Origin: Strigops habroptila
Lineage: Eukaryota; Chordata; Aves; Psittaciformes; Psittacidae
DNA length: 64,000 nt
Assembly: GCF_004027225.2 (NCBI RefSeq)
Contig: NC_044284.2
Location: forward strand, 43,572,420 to 43,636,419
Direction of reading: 5' to 3'
The notes below the pieces were generated by a model, which was given only the letters and a program-made list of their open reading frames with translations, had not been told where the DNA came from and made no database searches. Position 1 is the first letter of the stretch. Every line of letters begins with the position of its first letter. A program made the position numbers and the translations under genes. Below, piece by piece: positions 59,213 through 64,000 of the stretch.

Positions 59213-62200
59213 ATGGCGAAGAGGGTGGCCATCATTGGAGGGGGCAGCAGCGGGCTGTGCGCCATCAAAGCCTGCCTGCAGGAGGCGCTGGAGCCTGTCT
59301 GCTTCGAGAGGAGCGGGGACATCGGAGGGCTCTGGAGGTTTGAGGTAAACCCTGTTGGCCACATGTCCTGCTGGGGGTCAGAACCACAGCAGCCAGGGAT
59401 CAGTGGCTGCTGCTGGGGCGGCATGCAGCCTGCCGTGGCGGGGTCCTGAAGGCGAGCTGAGGGCAGGGGCTCCACATAAAGAGCCACCACATCGGCCCCA
59501 GCCATCCCTCCGCATCGTGGCCTACCGGACCACCCAGAGCCATGCCCTGCTCCTGCAGGAGTGCCCTGAGGAGGGCCGCGCCAGCATCTACCGCTCTGTC
59601 ATCATCAACACCTCCAAGGAGATGATGTGCTTCAGCGACTTCCCAATCCCCGAAGACTTCCCCAACTACATGCACAACTCCAAGATCATGGAGTACTTTC
59701 GCATGTATGCGCAGCACTTTGACCTGCTCCGCCACATCCGATTCAGGGTGAGAGCCACCAGGGTCCGGGCTAAGCGGCGCAGCAGGGCCAAGGCACAGGG
59801 TGCCTGACGCCTGCTTCTCCTCCACCCAGACCAGCGTGTGCCGCGTGTCCAAGCGTCCCGACTTTGCTGCCACGGGCCAGTGGGAGGTGGTGACGGAGAG
59901 CGAGGGGAAGCAGGAGGCGGCCGTCTTTGATGCTGTGCTGGTGTGCACTGGGCACCACACCGAGGCACACCTCCCGCTGAACACCTTCCCAGGTACTGCC
60001 CAGCACCCACGCATGAGGAGAGACCCCAGAAAGCTCGGCTGTGGCAGTCCCTGTTCTCCCTACCTGTTCTTCCTCCCAGCCTCAGCATTTCCCTGCCTTG
60101 AGTCAGCTCAAGGAGAGCTCCCATGCTCCCCAGGAAGGGTCTGGCTGGGCCAGGGACAGTCCCAACTCAGTACTTCAGGAGGTGACCCTCCAGCCCAGTG
60201 CCAGGAAGCCAAGCATCCCTCCTCCCTGCCCACAGGAATCAACAAGTTCAAGGGCCGCTACCTCCATAGCCGAGACTACAAGGACACTCAGGATTTCACA
60301 GACAAGAGGGTCGTTGTCATCGGGATCGGGAATTCAGGGGCAGACCTGGCTGTGGAGGTCAGCCAAACAGCCAAGCAGGTGAGCAGCAGGAGTGGGGTCC
60401 CGCTGGCCAGGGCAGCGCCCCGTGGGACACTGCCGGCTCCACGAGGACACCGGGACCAAGGTGCTGGCACAGCCACTGCTCCGTCCCGGCACTCACTGCA
60501 GTTGGCAATGCTGGCACCCACTAGCCCAGCCTCTGTCAGTTGAGACTCGATCCTGTATGGATACCCTGATTTCCATCTCTGAGCCCTGCACTGGGGCTGC
60601 TCCTGGACTGCTCGCTACCTCCTGCCCCTGCTAGGTGCTGACCACCAGCTATCTCTGCCCTTCTGGCCTTTGCTGAGTGCTTGGGCAGCAGGAAGAGGAC
60701 CTACCCTGGGGCAGGGACGTGTCTCCCCCAGCCAGCCCCTCAGGACCAGCAAAGCCTTCAGCAGGCAACGCTTACTTCCTTGCCCAGGTCTTCCTCAGCA
60801 CCCACTGTGGAGCATGGATCATCAACTGCGTTGGAGATCAGGGCTATCCCATCGACACCATCGCCTTCACCCGCATCAACGTGTTCCTGCGGAAACTGAT
60901 GAGCCATTCCATGGTGAGCAACTTTGTGGAGAAGCAGCTGAATGCCAGGTTCAACCACTCACACTACGGCCTGAAGCCAAAGCACAGGTGCCAGCAAATG
61001 CTCCCCCTGCCCAGGAAGGACCCTCTGCCTCTCGCATGTCCAGCACTGCTCAGCCATTCCCATCCTCCCTGTGCCCAGACTGGGGCCAGGGCAGCAGCCC
61101 TGGAAACCTGGTTAATAGCTGTGTAGTGCCCAGGCAATGCTCCAGGGAGCCACCACAGCCTCTTCCAGGGAACCTTGGTGCAGTGCGGTGGCAGCTGCCA
61201 AGCACCCCTGAGGGAACAGCCCCACTGGAAATGAGCATCCCTGGGGAACCACATCCCCACAGCAGGGAGCCATGGCTGGAGCAGGACTCAGAGCAGAGAC
61301 ACCCACCCCAGCACCCTGATGGTTCCTTGTACTTTCAGGGTCTTTGACCAACACCCGACCGTCAACGATGACCTGCCCAACCGCATGATTTTGGGAAGGG
61401 TGCTGGTGAAGCCAAACATCCAGGAGTTCACAGAGACGTCTGCCATCTTTGAAGACGGCACCAGGGAAGACATTGACGTTGTGATCGTTGTGATCTTTGC
61501 CACAGGACACAGCTTCTCTTTCCCCTTCCTTGAAGGCTGCGTGAAGGTGGTGGAGAACCAGATCCCGCTGGTTCATGTTCCCCCCGATCTGGAGAAGCCA
61601 ACGCTGGCTTTCATTGGCCTCATCCAGCCCCTGGGTGCCATCATGCCCATCTCTGAGCTCCAGTGTCGCTGGGCCACTCGCATCTTCAGGGGTAAGCGAG
61701 ACAAACCTGCCCTGTGGCTGTAGCCCAAGCATGCATTCCTGGAGCCGGGGTAAATGGTGCCCAGCCATGCCTGGGAGGCAGCAGCTGGCTGTGCCATCCT
61801 GGCAGTAGCCAATGGCGTGGCCAAATTACATCCCAGCCACTGTTGCCAGCACTCCCATGCTGTGGCTTATCCTCCCTAGCATAGAACAAGCTTCCCCCAC
61901 AGTGCTACATGGAGGCGGACATCAAGCAGAAGAGAGAAGCGATGGCAAAACAGTAAGATCCCCCTGGGAACAGGGAGGGGGCTGTTTTGGGTACAGGTGA
62001 TGGTGGTATCTGTCCTACGCTGGGCTGTGTCCAGGCACACTTGGCCTTGCCAACAAACGGCAGGGACGTGCTCAGCTGCTCTAACCCCACCCTACTGATC
62101 CTTCCCAATGGTGGTCCATCCAGTACCACCTTGCTGGTGTGCGAGGCATCTGCTGGCTCTGCCACCAGCACCTGCTCACCCACCCTGCCCACAGGTACGT

Positions 62201-62540
62201 GAAGAGCCAGCGGCACACCATCCAGGTGGATTACATCCCCTACATGGACGAGCTCGCCTGCCAGGTGGGGGTCAAGCCCAACCTGCTCACCCTCTTCCTC
62301 AGCGACCCCAAGCTGGCGCTGGAGGTTGCCTTCGGGCCCTGCACGCCATACCAGTACCGCCTGCGGGGCCCGGGCAAGTGGGCCGGTGCCAGGGACGCCA
62401 TCCTCACCCAGCGGCAGCGCATCATCAAGCCCCTGCAGACGCGGCATGTGGAGGAGCACCTGTCGGCTCCCAGCATGCCCCTCCTCTTCAAGCTGGTTGG
62501 AGCCGTGGCCGTCCTTGCCATCGGTTTTGCCTACTTGTAG
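59213..62540 (+). CDS. FMO5-like flavin-containing monooxygenase, with an in-frame stop in exon 8 (possible pseudogene)
   Basis: NADPH- and FAD-dependent monooxygenase of the ER membrane; FMO5 works mainly as a Baeyer-Villiger oxygenase. Eight coding exons: 59213-59344, 59559-59747, 59830-59992, 60236-60378, 60788-60987, 61339-61691, 61880-61952 and 62195-62540, all GT-AG and in phase, 533 codons including the stop. FAD motif GGGSSG (9-14), FMO signature [11 protein letters not shown] (166-176), NADPH motif GIGNSG (191-196), a C-terminal membrane anchor ([17 protein letters not shown]). It resembles FMO5 in [29 protein letters not shown] and [17 protein letters not shown]. Oddities: codon 395 (61882-61884) is TAG where human FMO5 has Leu; a 9-base duplication adds VVI before the FATG motif, which is FATGH here rather than FATGY. 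The 73-base size and phases of exon 8 match the family, so the stop is not a splice error of mine. Read-through would give 532 residues; otherwise the product stops at 394 without the anchor. Confidence 0.9.
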
Positions 62541-63659
62541 GTGCCCCACAAGTGTGAGAAGGGATGTGCTGGGGGGGCGAGCTGTTCATCCCCTGACCCA
62601 TAGTAGCCTGTGCACCCCAGTGCTGGCAGGATCCCTCCTTCTGCCCCGCGTGGCCCCGCTGTGGCCAGACCACAAACCCAAGATGCACAGAGCCTCCCCA
62701 GCTTGTGAAATAACACCCCAGTGCCCGGTCTGCGCCCTTCCCCGGGAAGCCACAGCCAGGGACAGAGGAGGAAACCTGCTCACACACATAGTAAAACCCA
62801 GTTCCTCTCAGCCTGCTCTTTCAACCCAGTAGGGACATGCCACGTTTTTCTGTCGCCTCTAACCCAGCCATGCCGCCACTGCCGCACTCACACAAGAGCT
62901 GAGCGGCAAAGGCACAGCAGACTCCCTAACTGGATAAACGTGTTAAACAGAGACAGGCGTCTGTCCCGTCACTGGCTTTACCATTATCTCCTGCATTCCC
63001 ATGGGTCTCACACGGGTTTGGGATCAGCATCATGACAACATCCTAGGGCAGCACAGGCTGCACACATTCACACGTGTGCACATGCGTGTATCCACAGCAA
63101 AATAGCCTCACTCAGGGCGTGTCCCGCCACAATAGTCACAGTGGCACAGCTCAGTGCCACCCTCATCTCCTGAGTGCAGCCCCACCATTGGGTGGCTTGG
63201 GAACACAGAGTGGTGACAGAGGTTCCTGGCCATCACATGCCAGGGCTGCACGGCTGCTGGCCATCAGTGCACTCAGCATCCACAAGCTTTTGTTTTCCAT
63301 GCCATGACCTGCCAAGTCTGCAGCATGGCCACTTCTCAGCCCTGAGCCCAGGAAGTCCCGCAGCAGCGTTGGCATTGTTAAGCGCTTACAGATCCTAATG
63401 AGCCCTTTGCGGGAGGAGGCGCAGGCAGGAGGTGTGGCATGGCAGCGGGGCGAACCTGTAGATCATAACTGGAAGAAACACATCTTGCGACAGCCCAGCT
63501 GATCTCAGTCAGGCTGGGGAAGCACTGGGACAGCCAACCGCAACCAAGCGACACCGTGCACCCCCTCTGTGACTCGCCAGGCTCCACACACCCCCAAGTG
63601 TGTTTTGCCCAGGGACAGGACGCCCCAGCATCCCTGCCACCACCACAGTCCTGCAGGAC
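62541..63659. other. Spacer between FMO genes; 3'UTR of the FMO5-like gene and 5' region of the next FMO
   Basis: No coding exon recognised. I see no AATAAA in the first 500 bases. A CTGCAG acceptor at 63651-63656 precedes the next start codon, suggesting an upstream untranslated exon for that gene. Confidence 0.45.
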
Positions 63660-63794
63660 ATGGCTGCCCAGAAAGTAGCCATCGTTGGTGCCGGTGCCTC
63701 TGGCCTGTGCGCCCTGAAGTGCTGCCTGGATGAGGGGCTGGAACCAACCTGCTTTGAGAGGAGCAGATTCATCGGGGGGCTCTGGCGCTTTGAG
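63660..63794 (+). CDS. FMO family gene, first coding exon (gene continues beyond the window)
   Basis: Forty-five codons opening [19 protein letters not shown] with the FAD-binding GAGASG motif, then [11 protein letters not shown] and IGGLWRFE, ending at a GTAAGC donor in the same position and phase as exon 1 of the FMO5-like gene. The second coding exon is not within the remaining 206 bases. Sequence matches FMO1-5 equally well, so the paralogue cannot be named from this exon. It is about 70% identical to the neighbour's first exon, hence an older duplicate than the remnant. Confidence 0.9.
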
Positions 63795-64000
63795 GTAAGC
63801 CCTGCGCCGTGTGAGCCTGCCCCACAGCAGCAGCGCGGAAAGCATTGGGATTTATCATTGGCAGCTAACAAAGCACCTTTCCCCTGCTTTGCATATGTGT
63901 GGCTGTCCGGTTTCCCAGGAAAACCACACGAAAGACAGACTGCTGTGGTAGCAGGATGCTGGTGTCCTGGCTACATGGGACCTGTCTCCTTCCCACCAGC

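Noticed and set aside
61901-61952. Alternative acceptor CCCCCACAG for exon 8 of the FMO5-like gene
   Set aside because: It would avoid the TAG, but starting at 61903 after the phase-1 donor of exon 7 shifts the frame and loses the FMO sequence.
1-64000. tRNA, rRNA or microRNA genes, CRISPR arrays
   Set aside because: I searched by eye for B-box (GGTTCRA) contexts and for regularly spaced repeats and found none that fold or repeat convincingly; structural RNA cannot be excluded without a covariance search.

Overview
The window is avian nuclear DNA. Several CR1 LINE fragments with typical ATTCTATG-type 3' ends, bird-type solo LTRs and the absence of mammalian SINEs or L1 point to a bird; I cannot resolve the species. 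All recognised host genes are ordinary vertebrate genes with GT-AG introns, and I rebuilt their exons from the sequence by matching protein frames and splice phases.

Layout. 1-19.6 kb: gene-poor, with CR1 fragments, one A-tract and a pair of diverged ~95-base direct repeats; no coding exon recognised. 19.6-33.7 kb (minus): TADA1, eight coding exons, 335 codons, a SAGA/STAGA coactivator subunit. 33.74-33.92 kb: a 178-base CpG-rich bidirectional promoter. 33.9-41.7 kb (plus): PRDX6, five exons, 224 residues, with peroxidatic Cys and phospholipase residues intact. 42.3-47.9 kb: no gene seen; probably downstream sequence or 3'UTR of FAM78B. 47.9-50.1 kb (minus): FAM78B, two exons, 261 residues. 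50.07-50.67 kb: a second CpG-rich head-to-head promoter. 50.7-53.4 kb (plus): a two-exon PLPP6-like lipid phosphatase, 259 residues. 53.4-56.4 kb: nothing recognised. 56.4-64 kb: a flavin-containing monooxygenase (FMO) cluster: a decayed FMO5-like remnant carrying a solo LTR, a nearly complete FMO5-like gene with an in-frame stop in its penultimate coding exon, and the first coding exon of a third FMO running off the window.

The genes do not form one pathway. TADA1/PRDX6 and FAM78B/PLPP6-like are two divergent pairs that probably share promoters. PRDX6 (peroxide and phospholipid hydroperoxide reduction) and the FMOs (NADPH/FAD oxygenation of soft nucleophiles or ketones) are both redox enzymes, but nothing in the sequence shows joint regulation.

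The most informative part is the FMO block. Two copies differ by about 15% at their 5' ends but only about 1.3% at their 3' ends, which suggests gene conversion or a second, recent partial duplication. A solo LTR with a perfect 5-base target duplication sits inside the initiator exon of the remnant. I found no previously undescribed multi-gene system.
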